Assembly: GCF_002407185.1 (NCBI RefSeq)
Contig: NZ_CP023563.1
Span: 1,612,001 to 1,676,000 of the forward strand
Direction of reading: 5' to 3'
Length of the DNA stretch: 64,000 bases
DNA from: Brachybacterium vulturis
Lineage (GTDB): Bacteria > Actinomycetota > Actinomycetes > Actinomycetales > Dermabacteraceae
The notes beneath the pieces were generated by a model that saw only the letters and a list, made by a program, of their open reading frames with translations, made no database searches and was not told the DNA's origin. How positions within the stretch are numbered: position 1 is the first letter of the stretch; each line of letters begins with the position of its first letter. Both the position numbers and the translations under genes were made by a program. Of this stretch, positions 16,939 to 26,023 are shown piece by piece.

Positions 16939-18182
16939 GCCGCTTGGACATCGCGCCCAGCATCGCGGGCGCACTGGAGGCCCGGGACGCCGAGGGCCGC
17001 CGCCGCGTGCTGCGGGCGCTGCTGGCCCGCCCCGTCCTGCGGGCACAGAGCCACGGCGAGCTGTTCCGCGCGGCCCGCCGCCACGCTGACACGCTGAGGA
17101 CGTGGTTCGAGCGCGAAACCGGATGGCGGCTGGTGCTCGAATCGCAGACCGTCCGCCTGCAGACCTCCTACGTCCCGCACGGGCCCACCGCCGTCGCCGT
17201 CGCCGAGCGGCACCCGGCCCGCGGCCGCAGAGGCGATCCGCCCTTCACCCGGCGCCGGTACGTCCTGCTCTGCCTCGCCCTGGCCGTCCTCGAACGTTCC
17301 GATCCGCAAATCTCCCTCGGACGACTCGCCGAACAGATCATCCTCGCCGCCCGCCAGCCCGGACTGGGCGGTCTGGAGTTCACCCTCGGCACCCGGGAGG
17401 AACGCTCCGATCTGGTCGCGGCGATCCGGCTGCTGCTGGGCTACGGGGTGCTCGCGCGGGTCGCCGGTGACGAGGAGTCCTATGTCGCGGCCGGCGGCGA
17501 CGCGCTGTACGACGTCGACCGCCGGGTGTTGGCGACCATGCTCTCGACCACCCACGGTCCCGGCCTGGTCGGGGCCGCGCTCGGTCCGACGCCCTCGATC
17601 GAGCAGATCGAGACCGCGCTGCACCAGCCGCCCCCGGCATACACGGACGAGGAGACCACCAGGCGCCTGCGTCACGCCGTCACCCGTCGTCTGCTGTGCG
17701 ACCCGGTGGTGTACTACGACGAGCTCCCCGAGGACGAGCGCAGCTATCTCGTCGGCCAGCGCGTCCAGCTGACCCGCCGACTGGCCGCCGCGACCGGGCT
17801 GGTGCCCGAGATGCGCGCGGAAGGCATCGCTCTGGTCGATCCTGAGGACCAGCTCACCGACGTACGGATGCCGGAGCAGGGCACCGACGGGCACGCCACC
17901 TTGCTGCTCGCCGAGCAGCTGGCCGCCTCCGGCCCGGCCGACGTCGCCACCCTGCGACGCCGAGTGAAACGACTGGCCGAGGAGAATGCGACCTACTGGC
18001 GCAGGACGACCCAGGAGCCCGGTGCGGAGACCACGATTGTCACCGGTGCGCTGGACCGGCTGGTGGGCCTGGGGCTGGTACGGGTCACCGGCGAGGGCGC
18101 CGAGGCCCTCGTCGAGCCGTTGCCGGCGCTGCGACGCTTCGCCGTGACCGCCCCGACCATCACGAACAGGAACCCCCGATGA
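16935..18182 (+). CDS. jetB: Wadjet type II JetB (DUF2398, TIGR02678 family)
   Basis: 415 aa from ATG 16935, overlapping the jetA stop. DUF2398/TIGR02678 features: HADTLRTWFERETGWRLVLESQTVRLQ near residue 50, RRYVLLCLALAVLERSDPQISLGRLAEQI, and the late LLCDPVVYYDELPEDERSYL. In Wadjet this subunit plays the KITE-like winged-helix part that binds JetA and the JetC neck. The frame is intact and of normal length for the family. It ends in an ATGA overlap with jetC. Confidence 0.87.
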   Translation: MSRLDIAPSIAGALEARDAEGRRRVLRALLARPVLRAQSHGELFRAARRHADTLRTWFERETGWRLVLESQTVRLQTSYVPHGPTAVAVAERHPARGRRGDPPFTRRRYVLLCLALAVLERSDPQISLGRLAEQIILAARQPGLGGLEFTLGTREERSDLVAAIRLLLGYGVLARVAGDEESYVAAGGDALYDVDRRVLATMLSTTHGPGLVGAALGPTPSIEQIETALHQPPPAYTDEETTRRLRHAVTRRLLCDPVVYYDELPEDERSYLVGQRVQLTRRLAAATGLVPEMRAEGIALVDPEDQLTDVRMPEQGTDGHATLLLAEQLAASGPADVATLRRRVKRLAEENATYWRRTTQEPGAETTIVTGALDRLVGLGLVRVTGEGAEALVEPLPALRRFAVTAPTITNRNPR

Positions 18183-21100
18183 CCGATACGGATCAGCCCC
18201 CGGTGCCGCAGCCCGACGTGCCGAAGCCCGACGTGCCGAAGCCCGACGTGCCGAAGCCCGATGTGCCGCAGAGCCCCGTGCCGCAGAGCCCTATGCAGGA
18301 GCCCGCCCCGGCCGGAGCGCCGCCGCGCCCCACCTCCGAACGCTGGCAGCCGCTGCGCCTGGGACTGATCGACCTCTTCTACTACGACGATGAACAGTTC
18401 TGGTTCCACGACGGCCGGCTGCTGCTGCGGGGCAACAACGGCACCGGCAAGTCCAAGGTGCTGGCACTGACTCTGCCGTTCCTGCTGGACGGCTCCACCG
18501 CCCCGCGGCGGGTGGAACCGGATGCGGACCCCAAGAAGCGCATGGACTGGAACCTGCTGCTGGGCGGGGCGCACCCGCACTCGGAGCGCACCGGCTACTC
18601 ATGGGCCGAGTTCGGACGGGTGGACGCCGACGGCACGGAGCACTTCACGACTCTGGGGATCGGCCTGAAAGCTGCTGCCGGCAGGGGCGTCGTGAAGACC
18701 TGGTGGTTCACCAGCACCCGGCGGATCGGAGATCTCCGCCTCCTGGACGAGAGCCGCATCGTCCTCACGCAGGAACGGCTGCGGGACGAGCTGGCATCCA
18801 CATCAGCCGGTCAGGTCCACACCACCCAGGCGGCCTATCGGCGGGCGGTGGACGAGGCACTGTTCCGGCTGGGGGAGGAGCGCTACGGCGCTCTGATCGA
18901 TCTGCTGATCCAGCTGCGCCAGCCCCAGCTGTCCAAGAAGCCGGACGAGAAGGCCCTGTCCGCGGCGCTGACCGAGGCCCTCGCACCGCTGGACCAGGCG
19001 GTGGTCGCCGATGTCGCCGAGTCGTTCCGGTCACTGGAGGATGAACGCGACGGGATCGCTGCGGCCAAGGACACGCTCGGCGCGGCCGAGGCATTCCTGG
19101 GCCATTACCGGGACTACGCCAAGGTGGCCTCCCGGCGCCACACGACCACGGTGCGGCTGGCGAACTCGGCCTATGAGCAGGCGGGCCGCGACCTCCGTGA
19201 GGCCGAGGAGCAGCTGAGCCGCGCCACGACCGAGGTCGAGCACCTGGCTCGACGCCAGCTCGACGCCGAGGAGCGCCGGAGCACGCTGCAGGGTCAGGAA
19301 CAGGCACTGCAGGCCAGTCCGGAGATGCGCGAGGCCGACCGTCTCGACGAGGCGGATCGCGACGCCAGGGAGGCGGAGCGGAATGCGGCGCAGGCCGGTG
19401 AGGAGGCCCAGCAGGCGGCGGCCACCGCCCGCCGGGAGACCGAGGAGGCCGCCGCGGCGGCACGGCACGTCGAGGCGTCCCGCGCCGACGCCGACCGGCA
19501 CGAGGTCGCTGCGGGCCGGCAGGCAGGTCCCGCCGGACTGCAGCCCGAGCACGCGGACATCGCCGGGGACGAGGAGACCGCCCGGCGGGCCCTGGCCCGG
19601 CGGCGCGAGCGGATCCGGCACGTCCGAGGGCTGATCGAGGCGGCGCAGCGTGCGCGAACGATCGCCGATCACCAGCGGACGGTGCTCGACACGGCCCAGT
19701 CCGAGGAGGCCGAGCGGGCGGAGACGCTGCGGGCCGTGCACGAGCGGGTGGAGACAGCTGTGGCGGCCTACGGGGAGGCGGTCCAGGCGCACCTCGGAGG
19801 CCTGGAGCTGATGGAGCTGGACCGCGGCATCGATGAGCTCTCCGAGCTCTCCCACCACTGGGCACGCAGCGTGGTGGGCACGCCGCCCGTGTCGGCCGCC
19901 CTTGACGCCGCAGCGGCGACGGCCCGTGATCGTATCGGTCGAGAGCGCGCCGCGGCGGCGCACGCGGCCGGGCGGCTGTCCGAGGAGCTGGATGCCGTCC
20001 GCACCCGAATCGCTGAGCTGGAGGCCGGGCGCGCCCCGGAGCCGCCGTCAGCCTCGAGCCGCGACGCCCACCGCCGGGACGACCGGCACGGCGCGCCCCT
20101 GTGGTGGCTGGCCGATTTCGCCGATGCCGTCCCAGAGGGCGACCGGGCCGGAGTGGAGGCCGCCCTGCAATCGGCCGGACTGCTGGACGCCTGGGTGTTC
20201 CCCGATGGGACCATGGCCGCCGACGGGGACGTGGTCCTGGGCCCGGCGGGTCCGGAGTCGACCCCCTCCCTGGCCGAGGTGCTGGTGCCCGCAACCGGTC
20301 CCGAGGAGTCGGTCGGCGCGGAGGCCGTCCGCGCCGTGCTGAGCCGGATCGGATGGGGCGAGGTATCGGGAGCTGGCTGGTGGATCGACGGCCAGGGACG
20401 ATGGGGCGCGGGACCGGCACGAGGGTCCTGGACCAAGGACCGCGCGGAGTACCTCGGTGCCAGTGCGCGCGAGGCGCACCGTCGAGAGCTGCTGGGCGAG
20501 CTCCGCGGTCGGGCCGCGGAGCTGGAGACCGAGTGCACGGCTCTCGCGGACCGGGTCGCCGCGGCGGATGAACAGACCCGGCAGGTCGAGCGGGAGCGAG
20601 CCGGATACCCAGCTGCCCGGGAGCGCGAGCTGAGCTCAGTCCATGATCGCGCCGTGGCCGCGCAGCAGGAAGCGGACCTGGCGCAGGCCAAGGTCGATGC
20701 GGCCCTGACCGTCTGGGAACGGGCGGCTGACGCCGCCGACTGGGAGGCCCGGGAGCTCGATGAGCAGGCCTGGGAGCTCGGAGTGGGCACCACGACTGCC
20801 CAGACCGATGACGCGCTGGCCGCCGTGAGCGCGTACGAGGTGACTCTCGTGGAGGTACGGCGGGCAGCACGCGCGGTCGTCGATGCGGCCACCGCGCAGG
20901 AACGGGCCGACCGCCGCGCCGCCGAGGCGACCGCGCTCCAGGAGCGTCGAGAGGTGACCCATCGGGACCTGCGCACCCGGGCGGCGGCCGGGCGCGCGAG
21001 ATACCAGGCCCTTCATGAGACCGTCGGCGCATCGGTGGCCGAGCTCCAGGCCCGGCTCGGCGAGGCCACCGCCGCGCTGGAGGCCACGGCCGCGGAGCTG

Positions 21101-22387
21101 AAGACGGTCGGCACGGAGCAGCTGACCGCCGCGAGCACCCAGGGGCGCCTGGAGGAGAACGTCCGCGACCTCGGCCGGCGTCGTGGCGAGATGGCAGCGG
21201 AGCGTGAAGGGACGATCGAGGCCCTGCGAGCGTTCGCCGAGACCGGATTGCTGCGCGTGGCATTGCCGGACCTCGCCTTGCCGGCCGCCGAGGACCCCGA
21301 GGGATGGAGCCTCACCGCCGGCCTGGGGCTGGCTCGCAGTGCCGAGCAACATCTGCACGAGATCGCGGAGACCGACGAGGCCTGGGCGAGCGTTCAGCAA
21401 CGGGTCTCCGGCGCGACCACGGAGCTCTCCCAGCAGATGAGTCGGCACGGGCACACCGCCTTCACGGAGCAGCGCGGCGACGTGCTCCTGGTCCGGGTGC
21501 GGTGGGTGCACGAGGAGGTGGACATCGACCACCTGGTCGAGCGACTGGACCAGGACGTCACCGACCGTGAACGGTTGCTCAGCGCCCGTGAGCGAGAGAT
21601 CCTCGAGAATCATCTGGTCAATGAGGTGGCGGGTCACCTGCATGAGCTGCTGCTCACCGCCGAGGGGCAGATCGACCGGATGAACCGCGAACTCGCCGAA
21701 CGCAGGACGTCCACCGGGATGCAGCTGCGGGTGCGGTGGCGCGAGCATGGCGACGCCCCTGCCGGACTGGCAGCGGCGCGAAGGCTGATGCTGCGCTCCG
21801 ACGCCACCTGGACTCCGGAGGACCGCACTGCGATCGGCGAGTTCCTCCAGGCCCGGATCGCCGAGATCCGGCAGTCCGACCCGACCGGGGCGTGGCAGGA
21901 GCACCTGGAGCAGGCGCTGGACTACCGGAAGTGGCACACCTTCGTCGTCGAACGGCGACAGAACGGCCACTGGCGCTCGGCCTCCGGGCCCGCGTCCGGC
22001 GGGGAGAGGGCGCTGGCCGTGTCGGTGCCGCTGTTCGCTGCGGCCTCCGCGCACTACAACTCCGCGAGCGACCACGCCCCACGGCTCATCCTGCTCGACG
22101 AGGCCTTCGCCGGCATCGACGACGACTCGCGCGCCAAGTCGCTGGGCCTGCTCGCGACCTTCGATCTCGACGTCGTGATGACCAGTGAGCGGGAGTGGGG
22201 GTGCTACCCCGAGGTGCCCGGTCTCTCGATCGCGCAGCTGTCCCGGATCGAGGGGATCGACGCGGTGGGCGTGACCCGTTGGCGCTGGGACGGCCGGCGC
22301 CGACACCGCCAGAGCGAGGTGGCAGACTCCGCCCGCGCCGGTGCCCGCACGCCGCCGACCTCCGACGGCGAGACCCTGTTCGGATGA
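18179..22387 (+). CDS. jetC: Wadjet type II JetC, SMC-like ATPase (TIGR02680 family)
   Basis: 1402 aa. Walker A LLRGNNGTGKSK lies near residue 85. Long Ala/Glu-rich coiled coils flank a central hinge-like region (~600-770) containing the conserved PLWWLADFADAVPEGDRAGVEAAL. ABC signature ASGGERALAVS lies near residue 1274 and Walker B LILLDEAFAGIDDDSR near 1303. It is the motor of the complex: ATP-driven loop extrusion on DNA. The first ~45 residues are a disordered extension coded by six 15-bp repeats (VPKPD units) not expected in the family, where homology starts at ERWQPLRLGLIDLFYYDD. Start taken at the ATG overlapping the jetB stop. Confidence 0.9.
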   Translation: MTDTDQPPVPQPDVPKPDVPKPDVPKPDVPQSPVPQSPMQEPAPAGAPPRPTSERWQPLRLGLIDLFYYDDEQFWFHDGRLLLRGNNGTGKSKVLALTLPFLLDGSTAPRRVEPDADPKKRMDWNLLLGGAHPHSERTGYSWAEFGRVDADGTEHFTTLGIGLKAAAGRGVVKTWWFTSTRRIGDLRLLDESRIVLTQERLRDELASTSAGQVHTTQAAYRRAVDEALFRLGEERYGALIDLLIQLRQPQLSKKPDEKALSAALTEALAPLDQAVVADVAESFRSLEDERDGIAAAKDTLGAAEAFLGHYRDYAKVASRRHTTTVRLANSAYEQAGRDLREAEEQLSRATTEVEHLARRQLDAEERRSTLQGQEQALQASPEMREADRLDEADRDAREAERNAAQAGEEAQQAAATARRETEEAAAAARHVEASRADADRHEVAAGRQAGPAGLQPEHADIAGDEETARRALARRRERIRHVRGLIEAAQRARTIADHQRTVLDTAQSEEAERAETLRAVHERVETAVAAYGEAVQAHLGGLELMELDRGIDELSELSHHWARSVVGTPPVSAALDAAAATARDRIGRERAAAAHAAGRLSEELDAVRTRIAELEAGRAPEPPSASSRDAHRRDDRHGAPLWWLADFADAVPEGDRAGVEAALQSAGLLDAWVFPDGTMAADGDVVLGPAGPESTPSLAEVLVPATGPEESVGAEAVRAVLSRIGWGEVSGAGWWIDGQGRWGAGPARGSWTKDRAEYLGASAREAHRRELLGELRGRAAELETECTALADRVAAADEQTRQVERERAGYPAARERELSSVHDRAVAAQQEADLAQAKVDAALTVWERAADAADWEARELDEQAWELGVGTTTAQTDDALAAVSAYEVTLVEVRRAARAVVDAATAQERADRRAAEATALQERREVTHRDLRTRAAAGRARYQALHETVGASVAELQARLGEATAALEATAAELKTVGTEQLTAASTQGRLEENVRDLGRRRGEMAAEREGTIEALRAFAETGLLRVALPDLALPAAEDPEGWSLTAGLGLARSAEQHLHEIAETDEAWASVQQRVSGATTELSQQMSRHGHTAFTEQRGDVLLVRVRWVHEEVDIDHLVERLDQDVTDRERLLSAREREILENHLVNEVAGHLHELLLTAEGQIDRMNRELAERRTSTGMQLRVRWREHGDAPAGLAAARRLMLRSDATWTPEDRTAIGEFLQARIAEIRQSDPTGAWQEHLEQALDYRKWHTFVVERRQNGHWRSASGPASGGERALAVSVPLFAAASAHYNSASDHAPRLILLDEAFAGIDDDSRAKSLGLLATFDLDVVMTSEREWGCYPEVPGLSIAQLSRIEGIDAVGVTRWRWDGRRRHRQSEVADSARAGARTPPTSDGETLFG
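18203..18292 (+). repeat. Six 15-bp tandem repeats in the jetC 5' end
   Basis: Units GTGCCGAAGCCCGAC (variants CAG for AAG, later AGCCCC) at 18203, 18218, 18233, 18248, 18263 and 18278. They encode V-P-(K/Q)-P-D / V-P-Q-S-P pentapeptides in frame; gain or loss of units would keep jetC open. Confidence 0.88.
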
Positions 22388-23934
22388 CCGAGGACGGAGC
22401 AGCGGGCAGCCGGCGAGCGGGGGGCGGGGCGGCAGCGCGAGCGGGGGACCGGGCGGCGCTGGACCGATTGCTGGGCGATCCCGCGATGGAATGGCTGGTC
22501 ACCCGGGTGCGGAAGCGGATCCCCGGTGCCGGGGAGGCACTGCTGAGCGGGACGGTCCAGCTCAGCGGACCCACGGCTGAGCAGCGAGCTGCCGCCGTGC
22601 GAGTGGTGGGACCGCCGCGACGAGCCGGGACCGCGCTGCGGGTGGATCTGGCCGTCGTCGAGGAGATCCTGCGGCGCGGCCCCTGGCCCGCGGGCCTGGC
22701 TGACGCCGTCGAGACCCTCACCGGACCGGTGGTCGACCGCCGGGTCCAGCAGGTCCGGGAGACGGCCGCATGGGAAGCGGCCCGTGATCGGCTGGCCCCG
22801 GTGATCGCGCATTTCCCGAGGCTTGCCCGGTGGTGGGGGCCCTGGTGCGCAGCCGGCGGCCTGAAGCGGGTCACCTCAACCGAAGCGGCCCGGATCGGTG
22901 CTCCGGTCACCCCGGCGCTGGGCGCGGACCTGGTGAGCAGGGCGGCAGCGGTAATGGACCGGTTGCCGGCCGTGCAGCAGCCGCTCCCGGTCCTCGCCCG
23001 GGAGACGATGGGCGATGCGCACGGTCTGGATGCGGACCGGCCCCTGGGCCGGCTGATGGTCGCGGTGGCCAGGGCGGCGTTCATGCCCGACGCGGAACCC
23101 GAGGAACTGTCCCGGCGTGATGTCTGGGCGTCGGCCGGAGTCATGCTGTCCACGGTCTCCTCGACCGCCCTGGTCCTGGGAGTGGCCGGCGCGTCCTCGC
23201 CCGATCCCGGCTACGGTGCTCGGAGGGCGAGAGCCGCGACGGCGACGGCGACGTCCTTGGAGGCGATGCGGGAAGCGCGCATTCCGCTGGTGCTGACACT
23301 TGATCAGGTGCGTTCGGGGGGAGTGCGGGCGATGCCGCGAGGCAGCGTCGTCCATGCCTGCGAGAACCCGACCATCGTCGAGGTGGTGGCCGAACGCTGG
23401 GCCCGCCAGCGCGCCGAAGCCGAGCGCGAGGCGGCTTCCACCGGCGGACAGCCCGATGAGGCCCTCGGCGACGCCGCGGGACCGGTGCTGGTGTGCATCT
23501 CGGGCCAGCCGAGCGCGGCCGTGGTCGAGCTGCTGCAGATCCTGACCGCCGAGGGGGCGGCGCTGCGGTATCACGGCGACTTCGACTGGGCCGGACTGCG
23601 GATCGCACGGAGCCTTCTCACGCAGGTGGAGTGGGTGCCGTGGCGCTTCACGGCCACGGACTATGTGCAGGTCGTGCGGGAGGGGCGACCCTCGCGGGAC
23701 CTGACGGGGAGACCGGCGCTGTCGCCGTGGGATCCGCACTTGGCGGAGGTGATGGTCGAGTGGGACCTCGCGGTCGAGGAGGAGGCGGTGGCGGACCTGC
23801 TGGCGACCGACGTGATCGGTCCGGAAACGCTCAGCCGACGCGGTCCTCGGGCTCGGAGCGAGTCGTCGGCCGCGGTGCCGGGGCGGCCAGCTCGGCGATC
23901 TCCGTCTCGTCCAGGGTGCGTGCCCGGCGGGTGA
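22384..23934 (+). CDS. jetD: Wadjet type II JetD, Toprim nuclease subunit (DUF2399/DUF3323, TIGR02679 family)
   Basis: 516 aa from the ATG overlapping the jetC stop. The N-terminal DUF3323 part is followed by a C-terminal topoisomerase VI-like Toprim domain: CENPTIVEVVAERW near residue 327 supplies the metal-binding Glu, VLVCISGQPSAAVVELL follows, and YHGDFDWAGLRIA near 396 supplies the Asp-x-Asp pair. These residues cut DNA in characterised Wadjet nucleases. The last ~34 residues (after about 23831) are antisense to the rmuC 3' end and are Arg/Pro/Ser-rich, so the original jetD terminus may have been replaced at the insertion junction. The catalytic core is intact. Confidence 0.87.
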   Translation: MTEDGAAGSRRAGGGAAARAGDRAALDRLLGDPAMEWLVTRVRKRIPGAGEALLSGTVQLSGPTAEQRAAAVRVVGPPRRAGTALRVDLAVVEEILRRGPWPAGLADAVETLTGPVVDRRVQQVRETAAWEAARDRLAPVIAHFPRLARWWGPWCAAGGLKRVTSTEAARIGAPVTPALGADLVSRAAAVMDRLPAVQQPLPVLARETMGDAHGLDADRPLGRLMVAVARAAFMPDAEPEELSRRDVWASAGVMLSTVSSTALVLGVAGASSPDPGYGARRARAATATATSLEAMREARIPLVLTLDQVRSGGVRAMPRGSVVHACENPTIVEVVAERWARQRAEAEREAASTGGQPDEALGDAAGPVLVCISGQPSAAVVELLQILTAEGAALRYHGDFDWAGLRIARSLLTQVEWVPWRFTATDYVQVVREGRPSRDLTGRPALSPWDPHLAEVMVEWDLAVEEEAVADLLATDVIGPETLSRRGPRARSESSAAVPGRPARRSPSRPGCVPGG

Positions 23935-25045
23935 GCTGTTCAACCTCGTCCAGCGCCGTGCCCGCCATCCCCAGCTCCTCGAAGCGGCGTGCGGTGACCA
24001 TCACCCGCGACTGCAGGGAGCCCACCGCCTCGTTGAACGCGGCGACCGAGGAGTCCAGCGAACGGCCCACCTTGCCCAGGTGGGAGGTGAAGGTGCCCAG
24101 TCGGTGGTGCAGCTCGCGGCCGGCGTCGAGCACCTCGCGGGCGTCGCGGTTCAGGGCGTCGGTGCGCCAGGTATGGGCGACGGTGCGCAGCAGAGCGACC
24201 AGGGTGGCGGGGGAGGCGATCACCACGTCCCGGGCGAAGGCGTCCTCCAGCAGCGCCGGATCGGTCTCCAGCGCCGCGGCCAGCACCCCGTCGCTGGGCA
24301 CGAACAGCACCGTGAACTCCGGGGTGTCCCCGAGCGCCTTCCAGTACCCCTTGGCCGAGAGCACGCCCACGTGGTGCCGCAGCGCCTTGGCGTGAGCCTT
24401 CCGCCGGGCCGCGGCGCGCTGGGGATCGAGCTCCTCGGTGGCGTCGAGGTAGGCGTCCATCGGCGCTTTCGCATCGATCACCACCTGCCGGTCCCCGGCC
24501 AGGTGCACCACCAGGTCGGGGCGCTGTCCGTGCTCGCCGTCGGCCCGGGTGCCGGCAGTCTGCTCGGAGAAGTCGACGTGCTCGAGCATCCCCGCGGCCT
24601 CGACGATGCGCCGCAGCTGCACCTCGCCCCAGCGGCCCCGGGCGGTGGGCGCCCGCAGCGCGGCCGTGAGCGCGCTGGTGCCGGTCTCCAGGGACTGGGC
24701 GCGCTGGGCGAGCTGTGCGAGATGGGAGCGCAGCGCCCCCTCGGCATCGATCCGAGCGGCCTCCGAGCGGGCCAGGGACTGCTCCAGATGGGTGAGGGTC
24801 GCCGTGATGGGCGCCAGGGTGCGCTGCAGCTCGGCCTCCCGCTCCTCCTCGGCGGCGTCGCGCCGGGCGGTGTCCCGCTCGTACCGCTCATCGGCCAGAC
24901 GCAGCAGCTGCGCGGAGGCATCCGCCGCGGTGCGCCGGCGCAGTTCGGCGACGCGCGCACGCTCGCGCAGCAGCAGCCAGGTCAGGACGGCGCCGAGCGC
25001 CGCGCCCAGGAGCATGCCCAGCAGGAGTCCCGATGTTCCGCTCAT
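23831..25045 (-). CDS. rmuC: DNA recombination protein RmuC homologue
   Basis: 404 aa from ATG 25045 (MSGTSGLLLGMLLGAALGAVLTWLLL). An N-terminal membrane anchor precedes a coiled coil (residues ~30-130) and the RmuC domain: RGRWGEVQLRRIVEAAGM, DLVVHLAGDRQVVIDAKAPMDAY, SAKGYWKAL, TVLFVPSDGVLAAAL and VVIASPATLVALLRTVAHTW. The fold is PD-(D/E)XK-like; in E. coli it limits inversions between short inverted repeats. It overlaps the convergent jetD gene by 104 nt. I believe rmuC next to ispH/ychF is common in Micrococcales, which makes it the right flank of the Wadjet insertion. Confidence 0.93.
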   Translation of the reverse strand: MSGTSGLLLGMLLGAALGAVLTWLLLRERARVAELRRRTAADASAQLLRLADERYERDTARRDAAEEEREAELQRTLAPITATLTHLEQSLARSEAARIDAEGALRSHLAQLAQRAQSLETGTSALTAALRAPTARGRWGEVQLRRIVEAAGMLEHVDFSEQTAGTRADGEHGQRPDLVVHLAGDRQVVIDAKAPMDAYLDATEELDPQRAAARRKAHAKALRHHVGVLSAKGYWKALGDTPEFTVLFVPSDGVLAAALETDPALLEDAFARDVVIASPATLVALLRTVAHTWRTDALNRDAREVLDAGRELHHRLGTFTSHLGKVGRSLDSSVAAFNEAVGSLQSRVMVTARRFEELGMAGTALDEVEQLTRRARTLDETEIAELAAPAPRPTTRSEPEDRVG

Positions 25046-25173
25046 GGTCACAGCACACCACGGGGGTGGGACGGACGACCGTCGCCACGCCCGCGGCGGA
25101 ACGCCGCCGTCGGCCGACGGTGAGGCATTCTGTGTGACACGCGAGGATGAGGGGAACCGATGGGGAGCAGCAG

Positions 25174-25962
25174 ATGACCGGTGCGCGCGGTGCGCGCGGT
25201 CCGTCCGGGGGCCGGCGGATCGGCCGACGGATCGGGCAGATGCTGCTGGCCCTGCTGCTGGTGTTCCTGCTGATCTGGGGGCTGCTGTTCCTGCGCGCCC
25301 TGGTGCTGCGGCCGCATGCCGCCCAGCAGGAGGCCACTGCGGGCCTGGAGTGGGCTCGGGCAGAGCTCGCCGGGCTGAGCGCAGAGGACGCCGCGGCACT
25401 GGATGCGGAGTTCGGGCAGCGGCTGGGCACCACACGGACGGTGCACTGCGGAGTGGAGCCCTCGGATGCGGGGTGGTGGACGGTGGACCATCGCAACACC
25501 TGCACGCTGCGGGAGATCGAGGTGCGCGCCGTGCCCGCGGCGATGGAGGAGCCGGCCGGAGTCGCGACGGCACTGCTGGCCGACGTCTCGGCATGGCAGG
25601 GGGAGCCCGCGTACCTGGTGGTCCCGGACCCGCGCTGCGATCCCGCGGCGGAGGCCCGGGTGGAAGCCGATGCGCAGTCCGCGCCCTTTCGCTCGGACAT
25701 CGACCTCGCCGCCGTCGTGGTCGAGGGCCTTCCGGCGCTGCGCGAGGGTTGTCTGGACGAGCCCGGGCCCAGCCATCGTGCTGTCGGTGCGGTGAGCCTC
25801 GAGCTGCCGGAGTCCGCACCGCCCGCGGAGGGTGCGGGAGCCCGCCTGGTGGTGGTGCGGGAGGCGCGGCTGAGCGATACCTCTCTGGGATGCCTGCCGC
25901 TGCCGATCTTCTGCCAGCCGGCGGTCGATGAGCCGCAGCTCCCCGACGCCCTGAAGGGGTGA
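25174..25962 (+). CDS. Membrane-anchored protein of unknown function
   Basis: 262 aa from ATG 25174, chosen for GGGGAG about 8 nt upstream; an in-frame ATG at 25147 is the alternative. A basic N-terminus (RGARGPSGGRRIGRRIG) is followed by one long hydrophobic helix (MLLALLLVFLLIWGLLFLRALVL), then an extracytoplasmic domain of ~210 residues with at least six cysteines (TVHCG, NTCTL, DPRCD, EGCLD, LGCLP, IFCQP), suggesting three disulfides. I do not recognise the family. It lies between rmuC (divergent) and ychF. A hairpin overlaps its stop codon. Confidence 0.7.
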   Translation: MTGARGARGPSGGRRIGRRIGQMLLALLLVFLLIWGLLFLRALVLRPHAAQQEATAGLEWARAELAGLSAEDAAALDAEFGQRLGTTRTVHCGVEPSDAGWWTVDHRNTCTLREIEVRAVPAAMEEPAGVATALLADVSAWQGEPAYLVVPDPRCDPAAEARVEADAQSAPFRSDIDLAAVVVEGLPALREGCLDEPGPSHRAVGAVSLELPESAPPAEGAGARLVVVREARLSDTSLGCLPLPIFCQPAVDEPQLPDALKG

Positions 25963-25980
25963 GACCAGAGGCTCACCCCC
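25955..25980 (+). terminator. Terminator hairpin overlapping a stop codon
   Basis: GGGGTGAG (25956-25963) pairs perfectly with CTCACCCC (25972-25979) across an 8-nt loop, extended by A-T at the base. The TGA stop of the upstream gene is inside the stem. Confidence 0.65.
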
Positions 25981-26009
25981 TCAGCTCCCGCACGCGCGGC
26001 CGCGCCCCG

Positions 26010-26015
26010 TAGAAT
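26010..26015 (+). promoter_or_regulatory. Candidate -10 of ychF
   Basis: TAGAAT, a good -10 match, ends 8 nt before the GTG start at 26024; there is no Shine-Dalgarno. Leaderless geometry. Confidence 0.5.
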
Positions 26016-26023
26016 CACCTCCC

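Noticed and set aside
18765-21263. Very long reading frames on the minus strand opposite jetC (832 aa and others)
   Set aside because: Arg/Pro/Ala-rich composition with no domain, exact antisense to a gene with clear ATPase motifs; a GC-content artefact.
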